A stretch of 7,410 bases of DNA from Planctomycetaceae bacterium (GTDB lineage: Bacteria > Planctomycetota > Phycisphaerae > Phycisphaerales > SM1A02). The stretch is taken from the NCBI GenBank assembly GCA_027488265.1, contig JAIYCA010000257.1:1-7410 (forward strand). Reading direction: 5' to 3'. The notes beneath the pieces were generated by a model. That model saw only the letters and a list, made by a program, of their open reading frames with translations. It was not told the origin of the DNA and did no database searches. Numbering within the stretch: the first letter of the stretch is position 1; every line of letters starts with the position of its first letter. This document shows, piece after piece, positions 1 through 4,938 of the stretch. A program made the translations under genes and the position numbers.

Positions 1-40
1 CCTGAATCGAAGCTTCAGCAGCCCGCCAGTCGCGAGCGCT
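1..40 (-). repeat. Dispersed repeat, copy 1, possibly cut by the window edge
   Basis: Read on the minus strand, this segment matches plus-strand positions 4394-4434 with two substitutions and one single-base indel over about 40 bp. It lies immediately beyond the T-tract of the yggS terminator, so relative to yggS it is in the same downstream position and orientation as copy 2 is relative to der. It includes one arm of the hairpin seen in copy 2; the partner of the outer arm would lie beyond the window edge. Its mechanism is unknown; candidates are a REP-like element or a terminator-associated repeat. Confidence 0.8.
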
Positions 41-41
41 T

Positions 42-78
42 AAAAAAGACCGCGCGCATCGTCGGAGTTGATGCGCGC
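42..78 (-). terminator. Intrinsic terminator downstream of yggS
   Basis: On the minus strand a perfect 9-bp GC-rich stem (arms 70-78 and 52-60, GCGCGCATC pairing with GATGCGCGC) with a 9-nt loop is followed by GGTC and six T residues (positions 47-42). This is the standard shape of a Rho-independent terminator. It sits about 110 nt past the yggS stop codon, with no other minus-strand gene between, so it most likely ends the yggS transcript. On the plus strand the hairpin lacks a T-tract, so termination is predicted for the minus strand only. Confidence 0.8.
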
Positions 79-84
79 AGTCGA

Positions 85-113
85 GGAGGGAGATCGAATG
101 GAGGGAGATCGAA
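85..113. repeat. Two tandem copies of a 14-nt purine-rich unit
   Basis: GGAGGGAGATCGAA occurs at 85-98 and again at 100-113, separated by one T. It lies in the untranslated stretch between the yggS stop and its terminator. Only two copies are present, and no function can be assigned. The GGAGG core looks like a Shine-Dalgarno sequence on the plus strand, but no credible gene follows it. Confidence 0.6.
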
Positions 114-189
114 AGAAACTGAAGATGAGGTCGATGGAGCGGGGCGATCGTCAGTTCAAGTCGCGCACACTCACGCGCGCGAACATCCG

Positions 190-1116
190 TCACGCGCCTT
201 CGCCATCTCCCGCGTGTCCGTCGTCTGAAGAACCGCCGCCGTCGGTTTCCGCCTGCACACGCGGCTCACCGAAAATCGCGCTGCCAACGCGCACGAGATT
301 CGCGCCGCATTCAATCGCGACTTCGTAGTCGCCGCTCATGCCCATCGAAAGAATGTCGAACCGCTCGCCGCCCGATCCAATCGCGCGGATTTCGTCGAAG
401 ATTTCCTTACATCGCGTAAACACGCGTCGCGCGTCGTCGATGCTGCCCGTATTTGGTGCCATGCACATCAAACCGCGCGGACGCAGCGCAACCATCGTGT
501 CGATCATGTCGACGAGGTGACGCGCCGCCGCCGGCGCAACGCCGTGCTTCGAGCGCTCACCAGCGACATTGACTTCCACAAGACAATCAACGGGCGGCAT
601 GTGCTCGCCACCAGGACCACGCGACTTCTCTTCCGCGTACTCCTGCAATTCTTCCGCGAGTCGCAGCGAATCGACCGAGTGCACCAACTTCGCGACATCG
701 ATCGCGGCGCGCACTTTGTTCCGCTGCAGTGAGCCGATCATGTGCCAACGCACGGGCTTCACATCGTCGGCCGTCGAAGCGCGTTCGCGGCGTCGCGCGT
801 TGAATTCATCGATCATCGCCGCGCGCTGCACCATTTGCTGCACGCGATTCTCACCAAGATCAATCTGCCCGTAGGAAACGAGTTCGCGGATCTCTTCGAT
901 CGACGCGTACTTCGTCACTGCCACAAGCATGATGTCGCTTGGTCGGCGACCACTGCGTTCTGCCGCAGCGGCGACGCGCGCGCGCACGTCGTCGTAACGC
1001 TCACGCAAAGTTCGGGTGTCTTTCATCGGGGCAACCGCAGTGGATGACGCATCTGACGAAGCGTCTTTCGCTTTCGCTGCACCCTTCGTCGTCGTTGCTC
1101 GTGAGGTCCCGGCCAT
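190..1116 (-). CDS. yggS: YggS/PLPBP family pyridoxal-phosphate homeostasis protein
   Basis: This gene encodes a predicted 308-residue cytosolic PLP-binding protein. The family keeps vitamin B6 and amino-/keto-acid pools balanced and has no well-proven catalytic reaction. Visible motifs are VAVTKY with the PLP-binding Lys at residue 69 (39 if counted from the inner Met at 1026), GENRVQ, WHMIGSLQRNK, HSVDS, EVNVAGERSKHG, and the C-terminal phosphate-binding stretch LSMGMSGDYE followed by GSAIFG. The core from the inner Met is of normal family length. The frame is open up to 1257. I chose the ATG at 1116 because a -35/-10 pair ends 10 nt before it. This gives a 30-residue Ala/Thr/Ser/Lys-rich extension ahead of the core, so a start at 1026 remains possible. 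The acidic Gly/Asp-rich tail (about 20 residues) is also outside the family core. The gene is divergent from gpmI and has its own terminator. The family call is firm; the start is less so. Confidence 0.95.
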   Translation of the reverse strand: MAGTSRATTTKGAAKAKDASSDASSTAVAPMKDTRTLRERYDDVRARVAAAAERSGRRPSDIMLVAVTKYASIEEIRELVSYGQIDLGENRVQQMVQRAAMIDEFNARRRERASTADDVKPVRWHMIGSLQRNKVRAAIDVAKLVHSVDSLRLAEELQEYAEEKSRGPGGEHMPPVDCLVEVNVAGERSKHGVAPAAARHLVDMIDTMVALRPRGLMCMAPNTGSIDDARRVFTRCKEIFDEIRAIGSGGERFDILSMGMSGDYEVAIECGANLVRVGSAIFGEPRVQAETDGGGSSDDGHAGDGEGA

Positions 1117-1126
1117 GCGCGAAGGG

Positions 1127-1155
1127 AGCGTAGCCAACATGCGCGTGGCGCACAA
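1127..1155 (-). promoter_or_regulatory. Predicted sigma-70-type promoter of yggS
   Basis: On the minus strand a TTGTGC -35 box (1150-1155) is followed after exactly 17 nt by a TACGCT -10 box (1127-1132), which ends 10 nt before the ATG at 1116. No Shine-Dalgarno sequence precedes that ATG. Transcription would start within about 3 nt of the ATG, implying a leaderless or nearly leaderless mRNA. This is the best-formed promoter in the window. Confidence 0.65.
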
Positions 1156-1167
1156 GCGGAAGTTCGC

Positions 1168-1173
1168 TAGGCT
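1168..1173 (+). promoter_or_regulatory. Predicted -10 element of gpmI (TAGGCT)
   Basis: TAGGCT ends 7 nt before the ATG at 1181, so a start site at the usual distance from the -10 box would fall on or next to the A of the start codon. No Shine-Dalgarno sequence is present. The -35 region is weak; the best candidate is TGGCGC at 1146-1151 with a 16-nt spacer. It would overlap the yggS -35 box on the opposite strand. Confidence 0.5.
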
Positions 1174-1180
1174 TTCATCT

Positions 1181-2887
1181 ATGAGTGACATGCATGGCAC
1201 GACCGGATCACCCGCTTCGATGTCGTCGACTTCGCACACTGCGCGACTCGCAAACACACCGTGCGTGCTGATCGTGCGCGATGGTTGGGGTCAGTCGCCG
1301 CATCGTGAGCGCGATGCGACCAACGCCGTGCTCATCGCGAAGACACCCGTCGATGCGATGCTCGCGCGCGACTACCCGCGCACGCTCATCGCGACGTCGG
1401 GTGAAGATGTCGGCCTTCCGATCGGCCCTGAGGGCCCCGTGATGGGGAACTCCGAGGTCGGACACCAGAACATCGGCGCTGGCCGCATCGTCGACCAAGA
1501 GTTGATGCGGATCACGAACGCGATTCGCCGCGGCGACCTCGCGCGGAACCCAACCTTGCTCGCGATGGTGGCGCATGTGAAGCGCACCGGCGGACGGCTT
1601 CACTACCTCGGCCTCGTTTCGGATGGCCAAGTCCACAGCGACCTCGCGCATCTCCTCGCACTCGTCGATTTCGCGCGCGCAGCAGGTGTCGCGCGCGATG
1701 CGCTCGTGATTCACGCCATCACCGATGGCCGCGACACCTCGCCGGCGTCGGCGGTTGGCTACCTCCGCACGCTCGAATTGCACCTCAAAACCGCCGAAAT
1801 CGGCCGCGTCGCGACCGTCATGGGTCGCTTCTACGCGATGGACCGCGACCACCGATGGGAGCGCGTCGAAGCCGCCTATCGCGCGCTGACCGAGCCCGTG
1901 GAACGCCGTGCGACCTCGGCGATCGCGGCGGTCGAGGCCTACCACGCGGCTCCGAGCGATCCGTCGCGGAAGAGCGACGAATTCGTCCTTCCGACTCAAA
2001 TCGGCGACGCGGCCGCGATCGCATCGTCCCGTATCGCCCCCGGCGACGCTGTGCTCTTCTTCAATTTCCGCGGCGACCGCCCGCGCGAACTCACGAAGGC
2101 GTTCGTCCTCGACGACGCGGCGTGGCGGAAGGTCGAGCAGGCGGGCGAGAAGGGCGGCTTCGACCGCGGCACGCGGCTCAACGACCTCTTCTTCGCCACG
2201 CTCGCCGAATTCGAGAAGGGCCTCCCCGTCGAACTCGTCTTCCGCCGCCCCGAGAAGATGCCGAACATCCTCGGCGCGTGGCTCGCCGCGCACGGCGTAC
2301 GGCAATTTCGCTGCGCCGAAACCGAGAAGTTCCCGCACGTCACGTTCTTCTTCAACGACTACCGCGAGGAGCCGTTCGAGGGTGAGTCGCGCGTGATCGT
2401 GCCGAGCCCGAAGGACGTCGCGACCTACGACCTCAAGCCCGAGATGAGCGCCGCAGGCGTACGCGATGCGGTGCTCGCGCGTCTTGCGGCACCCGATTGT
2501 GAGCCAGTCATCATCGTGAACTTCGCGAATGGCGACATGGTTGGTCACACGGGAAGTCTCGCCGCCACGGTGCGCGCGATCGAAACCGTCGATGCGTGCG
2601 TTGGCGCGATTCTCGACGCAACGCTTGCGCGCGGCGGCAGCGCGATCGTCACCGCCGACCACGGCAACGCCGAAGAAATGTGGGACCCGCGCGCGAACTG
2701 CCCACACACCGCGCACACGAATTACCCAGTGCCGTGCTCGATCGTTGGTGAGAGCTTTTGGGGTAAGCACGCGAAGGGCCGAAAACTGCGCGAAGATGGG
2801 CGACTTGGCGACCTCGCGCCCACGCTTCTCGACATGATTGGCCTCGAAAAGCCCGCGGAAATGACGGGAAAGTCGCTTCTCGCGTAG
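1181..2887 (+). CDS. gpmI: 2,3-bisphosphoglycerate-independent phosphoglycerate mutase
   Basis: This gene encodes a predicted 568-residue Mn2+-dependent glycolytic/gluconeogenic enzyme that interconverts 3- and 2-phosphoglycerate through a phosphoserine intermediate in the cytosol. The alkaline-phosphatase-type metal site is visible as DGWG at 34-37, followed by MGNSEVGHQNIGAGR with the catalytic Ser at 91. HAITDGRDTSP (178-188), GRFYAMDRDHRW (215-226) and NFRGDRPRELT (295-305) form the substrate domain. EKFPHVTFFFN (382-392), NFANGDMVGHTG (447-458) and TADHGNAEEM (491-500) complete the metal sites. All key residues appear intact. The frame is open back to 1016, but that region overlaps yggS and its promoter. 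I chose ATG 1181 because a -10 box lies 7 nt upstream; ATG 1220 would fit the family's short N-terminus better. The protein is slightly longer than the usual 510-550 residues because of the N-terminus. NDYRE replaces the more common GGRE after the FFF motif. Confidence 0.96.
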   Translation: MSDMHGTTGSPASMSSTSHTARLANTPCVLIVRDGWGQSPHRERDATNAVLIAKTPVDAMLARDYPRTLIATSGEDVGLPIGPEGPVMGNSEVGHQNIGAGRIVDQELMRITNAIRRGDLARNPTLLAMVAHVKRTGGRLHYLGLVSDGQVHSDLAHLLALVDFARAAGVARDALVIHAITDGRDTSPASAVGYLRTLELHLKTAEIGRVATVMGRFYAMDRDHRWERVEAAYRALTEPVERRATSAIAAVEAYHAAPSDPSRKSDEFVLPTQIGDAAAIASSRIAPGDAVLFFNFRGDRPRELTKAFVLDDAAWRKVEQAGEKGGFDRGTRLNDLFFATLAEFEKGLPVELVFRRPEKMPNILGAWLAAHGVRQFRCAETEKFPHVTFFFNDYREEPFEGESRVIVPSPKDVATYDLKPEMSAAGVRDAVLARLAAPDCEPVIIVNFANGDMVGHTGSLAATVRAIETVDACVGAILDATLARGGSAIVTADHGNAEEMWDPRANCPHTAHTNYPVPCSIVGESFWGKHAKGRKLREDGRLGDLAPTLLDMIGLEKPAEMTGKSLLA

Positions 2888-2890
2888 ACT
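2861..2890 (+). promoter_or_regulatory. Predicted der promoter overlapping the gpmI stop
   Basis: A possible -35 box ATGACG (2861-2866, four of six consensus bases) and a TAGACT -10 box (2885-2890) are separated by 18 nt. The first three bases of the -10 box are the gpmI TAG stop codon. The -10 box ends 9 nt before the der ATG, and no Shine-Dalgarno sequence fills the 12-nt gap between the genes. der may therefore be transcribed as a leaderless mRNA as well as by readthrough from gpmI. Confidence 0.5.
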
Positions 2891-2899
2891 GCGCCTCTT

Positions 2900-4375
2900 A
2901 TGGCCTTACCGGAGATCGCGATCGTGGGACGCCCCAATGTGGGCAAGTCGAGCCTTTTCAATCGGCTCGTCGGACGTCGCGTGTCGATCGTCGATCCGAC
3001 GCCCGGCACCACGCGGGACCGCGTCACCCAACTCATCGAACTCCTTCCACCGACGGATCTTCCGTACGACCGCGCCCGCGACGGCACGCCGAAACTCGCG
3101 GAACTCGTCGATACCGGCGGCTATGGCGTCTACACCGCGGAAGGCGGGCGATTCGACGATGCGGGCGAAGACTTGCAGCGTTTGACGCCCGAAATCGAGC
3201 GGCAGATCAAGGCGGGCGTCGAGCGTGCGACGCTCATTCTCTTCGTCGTCGACGCGCAAACGGGCGTCACCGGACTTGATGAACGCATCGCGCGACTCAT
3301 TCGCGAGGCGGGCCGTGCGGATCGCGTGCTGCTCGTTGCGAACAAAGTTGACGACGACAGTTGGATCGGCGCTGCGCACGACGCGTGCCGACTCGGCTTC
3401 GGCGAACCCACGATGACGAGCGCGTCGAGTGCGTACGGAAAGCGCGCGTTTCTCGAGAAAATCTGGGAGCGCGTGCCCGAGTGGACAGAGCCCGTCGCGA
3501 AGCCTGAGATGAAGATCGCGATCGTTGGTCGCCGCAACGCGGGGAAATCAACGCTTGTGAATGCACTCGCGGGTGAACCGCGCGTGATCGCGAGTGAGAT
3601 CGCAGGCACGACGCGCGACTCGATCGACGTGCGTTTTGACATCGACGGCCACACGTTTGTCGCGATCGACACCGCTGGTGTTCGCAAGCGTAAGAGTTGG
3701 GTTGATGACATCGAGTACTACTCACACCAACGCGCAAAAGAGTCGATTTCCCGCGCAGATGTCGCGGTTTTGCTGCTCGACGCGCGCGAACCCGTCTCGC
3801 AAGTTGAGAAGCGCCTCGTGCTTGAGTTGATGGAGCAACACAAGCCCACGGTCATTGCGATCAACAAGTGGGATCTTGTCGAATCGAAGCTGAAGACGAG
3901 CGATTACATCGACTACATCACGCAAGAACTCTTCTCGCTCGACTTTGCGCCGATGATCTTCTTGTCGGCAGAGAAAGGCGAAGGCGTTGCGTCGCTCATC
4001 AAGGTGTGTCGCAACTTGTTCGAACAAGCGAATCACCGCGAGACGACGGGGCGCATCAACGCCGCGATGCAGGCGATTCTCAACGAGCGCGGACCGAGTT
4101 CAAAACTCGGCACAAAGGCGAAGATTTTCTACGTCAGCCAGATCGCCACGGCTCCGCCGACGATCGCCGCGGTTGTGAACAAGCCGGAACTCTTCGAGGG
4201 CGCGTACGAGCGCTACCTCTTGAATCAGTTGCGCGAACAATTGCCGTATTCCGAAGTGCCGATCAAGCTTGTCTTCAGCGCGCGCAAGCGCCTGACGCCC
4301 GCGGAACTCGCGGCGCGTTCGAAGGGCGCGCGCGCAGCCCGCGAGAGCGGCGACGAGGTGAGCGACGGGGATTAA
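2900..4375 (+). CDS. der: Ribosome-assembly GTPase Der (EngA), two GTPase domains
   Basis: This gene encodes a predicted 491-residue essential GTPase acting in late 50S subunit assembly. Two tandem G domains are complete. Domain 1 has GRPNVGKS (10-17), PGTTRD (35-40), DTGG (71-74), NKVD (148-151) and SAS (174-176). Domain 2 has GRRNAGKS (210-217), AGTTRD (235-240), DTAG (257-260), NKWD (322-325) and SAE (356-358). A KH-like domain follows (about 385-465) with the family's typical ending: a YERYL motif, then PIKLVFSARKR. A basic/acidic tail of about 27 residues closes the protein. Domain 1 is longer than in E. coli Der, with extra residues between the G2 and G3 motifs (about 47-67) and just after G3 (about 75-98), in or near the switch II region. 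The linker between G domains is short. The start is 12 bp after gpmI, with a promoter-like element across the junction. Confidence 0.97.
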   Translation: MALPEIAIVGRPNVGKSSLFNRLVGRRVSIVDPTPGTTRDRVTQLIELLPPTDLPYDRARDGTPKLAELVDTGGYGVYTAEGGRFDDAGEDLQRLTPEIERQIKAGVERATLILFVVDAQTGVTGLDERIARLIREAGRADRVLLVANKVDDDSWIGAAHDACRLGFGEPTMTSASSAYGKRAFLEKIWERVPEWTEPVAKPEMKIAIVGRRNAGKSTLVNALAGEPRVIASEIAGTTRDSIDVRFDIDGHTFVAIDTAGVRKRKSWVDDIEYYSHQRAKESISRADVAVLLLDAREPVSQVEKRLVLELMEQHKPTVIAINKWDLVESKLKTSDYIDYITQELFSLDFAPMIFLSAEKGEGVASLIKVCRNLFEQANHRETTGRINAAMQAILNERGPSSKLGTKAKIFYVSQIATAPPTIAAVVNKPELFEGAYERYLLNQLREQLPYSEVPIKLVFSARKRLTPAELAARSKGARAARESGDEVSDGD

Positions 4376-4393
4376 TCGCTCGCGACGTGTTTG

Positions 4394-4434
4394 AGCGCTC
4401 ACGACTGAGCGGGCTGCTGAAGCTTCGCTTCAGG
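4394..4434 (+). repeat. Dispersed repeat, copy 2, downstream of der
   Basis: This 41-bp segment begins 18 nt after the der stop codon and matches the minus strand of positions 1-40 (two substitutions, one indel). The two copies are inverted relative to each other on the chromosome, but each lies 3' of its neighbouring gene in the same sense. Most of the sequence falls within the hairpin described at 4409-4441. Confidence 0.8.
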
Positions 4435-4441
4435 TGCCCGC
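4409..4441 (+). terminator. Hairpin downstream of der, possible terminator
   Basis: The arms 4409-4423 and 4427-4441 form a stem of 6 bp plus 7 bp (GCGGGC/GCCCGC outer, CTGAAGC/GCTTCAG inner), interrupted by a 2-by-2 mismatch, with a TTC loop. It lies 33 nt after the der stop and is strong enough to stop RNA polymerase or protect a 3' end. The following sequence is pyrimidine-rich but has no run of more than three T residues, so it is not a classic intrinsic terminator. Confidence 0.5.
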
Positions 4442-4507
4442 TTTCGCTCGCTTTGGCGTTGACTACATCAGAGGGAGCCGCCGCAGCGGCGACCGCCATG
4501 TTGTTGA

Positions 4508-4590
4508 TCGCTCGCAACTTGCTCGCTCTGGCCGGCGCCCCTCGGAGTGAATCGCAAGTTTGAAGTTTCGGGGGCTGAGATGGGTCGTTT
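4508..4590 (+). repeat. Direct repeat, copy 1 (three conserved blocks)
   Basis: Three blocks recur about 300-320 bp downstream. Block 1 at 4508-4530 matches 4808-4830 with three differences in 23 nt. Block 2 at about 4533-4550 contains CGGCGCCCC then TCGGAGTGA. Block 3 at 4568-4585 contains TCGGGGGC then GAGATGGGT. Blocks 2 and 3 are separated by 17 nt in both copies, but the spacer sequence differs. The C-run of block 2 can pair with the G-run of block 3, so the pair may form a hairpin with a variable loop. Confidence 0.7.
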
Positions 4591-4669
4591 GAGCACTATT
4601 GCCTTGCCGAAGGCGGAGCGCAGCGAAGCCTGAGAGGTTGATGCCGAGTTCGCTGGCCGTTTCGTGTGG

Positions 4670-4698
4670 CACTACCTCCTGCGATGCAGGAGGTAGTG
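4670..4698. repeat. Perfect 13-bp hairpin with GAT loop
   Basis: Arms 4670-4682 (CACTACCTCCTGC) and 4686-4698 (GCAGGAGGTAGTG) are perfectly complementary around a GAT triloop. It is preceded by GTGTGG (4664-4669). The minus strand of the hairpin at 4752-4792 starts with the same GTGTGGCA and then ACCTC, shifted to TCACCTC in place of CTACCTC, with matching changes in the other arm. The two therefore look like members of one structured repeat family in opposite orientation. No T-tract follows on either strand, so it is not an intrinsic terminator. Confidence 0.75.
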
Positions 4699-4751
4699 GC
4701 TTGATTTGCGAGCACGCACGGCGCCCCAAGTGAACAGCGGCGTGTCTTGCG

Positions 4752-4792
4752 CGTGTGGCACGTGTCGCCATCACCAGAGGTGATGCCACACG
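4752..4792. repeat. Compound hairpin related to the one at 4670-4698
   Basis: An outer 9-bp perfect stem pairs CGTGTGGCA (4752-4760) with TGCCACACG (4784-4792). Inside it, TCACC (4771-4775) pairs with GGTGA (4779-4783) around an AGA loop. The inner stem can extend to CATCACC/GGTGATG at the expense of the outer stem, so two alternative folds are possible. No function is known. Confidence 0.7.
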
Positions 4793-4807
4793 GAACGTCG
4801 ACCGTAG

Positions 4808-4910
4808 TCGCACGCAATTTGCTCGCGCTGCACTTCGTTCCGCGCTCGTATCGGCGCCCCCCTCGGAGTGAGTCCTCAGGGTGATTCCTCGGGGGCCGAG
4901 ATGGGTGTTT
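4808..4910 (+). repeat. Direct repeat, copy 2, abutting the ricT promoter
   Basis: This is the second copy of the three-block repeat at 4508-4590, with block 1 starting exactly 300 bp downstream of its counterpart. Block 2 is at about 4852-4871 and block 3 at 4889-4906. About 20 nt are added between blocks 1 and 2 relative to copy 1. The end of block 3 (GATGGGT) falls where the -35 region of the predicted ricT promoter should lie, so this copy could affect ricT expression. Confidence 0.7.
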
Positions 4911-4924
4911 GCGTGCTTCGTCGT

Positions 4925-4930
4925 TACACT
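4925..4930 (+). promoter_or_regulatory. Predicted -10 element of ricT (TACACT)
   Basis: TACACT ends 8 nt before the ATG at 4939, and no Shine-Dalgarno sequence is present. The arrangement matches those before yggS, gpmI and der and predicts a leaderless or nearly leaderless mRNA. The -35 region (about 4900-4908) is a poor match to consensus. Confidence 0.5.
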
Positions 4931-4938
4931 TCGGGCCT

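Larger units (their letters stand above)
4376..4938. other. Repeat-rich non-coding spacer between der and ricT
   Basis: These 563 bp have no credible protein gene on either strand: the open frames run through repeats and hairpins, match nothing I recognise and have no start signals. In order the spacer holds copy 2 of the dispersed repeat with a strong hairpin (4394-4441), a GC-rich small palindrome near 4482-4496, the first half of a direct repeat (4508-4590), a 13-bp perfect hairpin (4670-4698), a compound hairpin (4752-4792), the second half of the direct repeat (4808-4910) and the ricT -10 element (4925-4930). The segment between about 4595 and 4660 shows no clear structure. Its composition suggests accumulated repeat elements, or possibly a structured RNA. 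Confidence 0.75.

Noticed and set aside
68..328. Small plus-strand frame of 86 codons at the left edge
   Set aside because: Starts with TTG, crosses the tandem repeat and then runs antisense to the conserved end of yggS.
1016..1180. Longer gpmI start at 1016
   Set aside because: It would overlap yggS and both promoters, and would add 55 residues with no family match; the -10 box before 1181 fits a later start.
1117..1257. Longer yggS start at 1257 (or 1191, 1140)
   Set aside because: These would overlap gpmI or its promoter and lack a promoter-like element; the family core begins near 1026.
1208..2770. Long open frame of 520 codons antisense to gpmI
   Set aside because: It is the exact antisense of a gene with complete catalytic motifs. 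Its Arg/Ala/Val/Glu-heavy product matches nothing I know, and long antisense frames are expected in GC-rich genes.
3868..4563. Plus-strand frame of 231 codons overlapping the end of der
   Set aside because: Most of it is a shifted reading of der, and the rest runs through the spacer hairpins; no motifs are recognisable.
4463..4813. Minus-strand frame of 116 codons within the spacer
   Set aside because: It reads straight through both hairpins and the direct repeat, with no start signal and no recognisable domain.
4508..4910. CRISPR-like array
   Set aside because: Only two diverged copies about 300 bp apart, no regular short spacers and no cas genes.
4909..4938. Upstream TTG start for ricT
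   Set aside because: It would place the -10 element inside the coding region and adds ten residues without family support; ATG 4939 has the better context.
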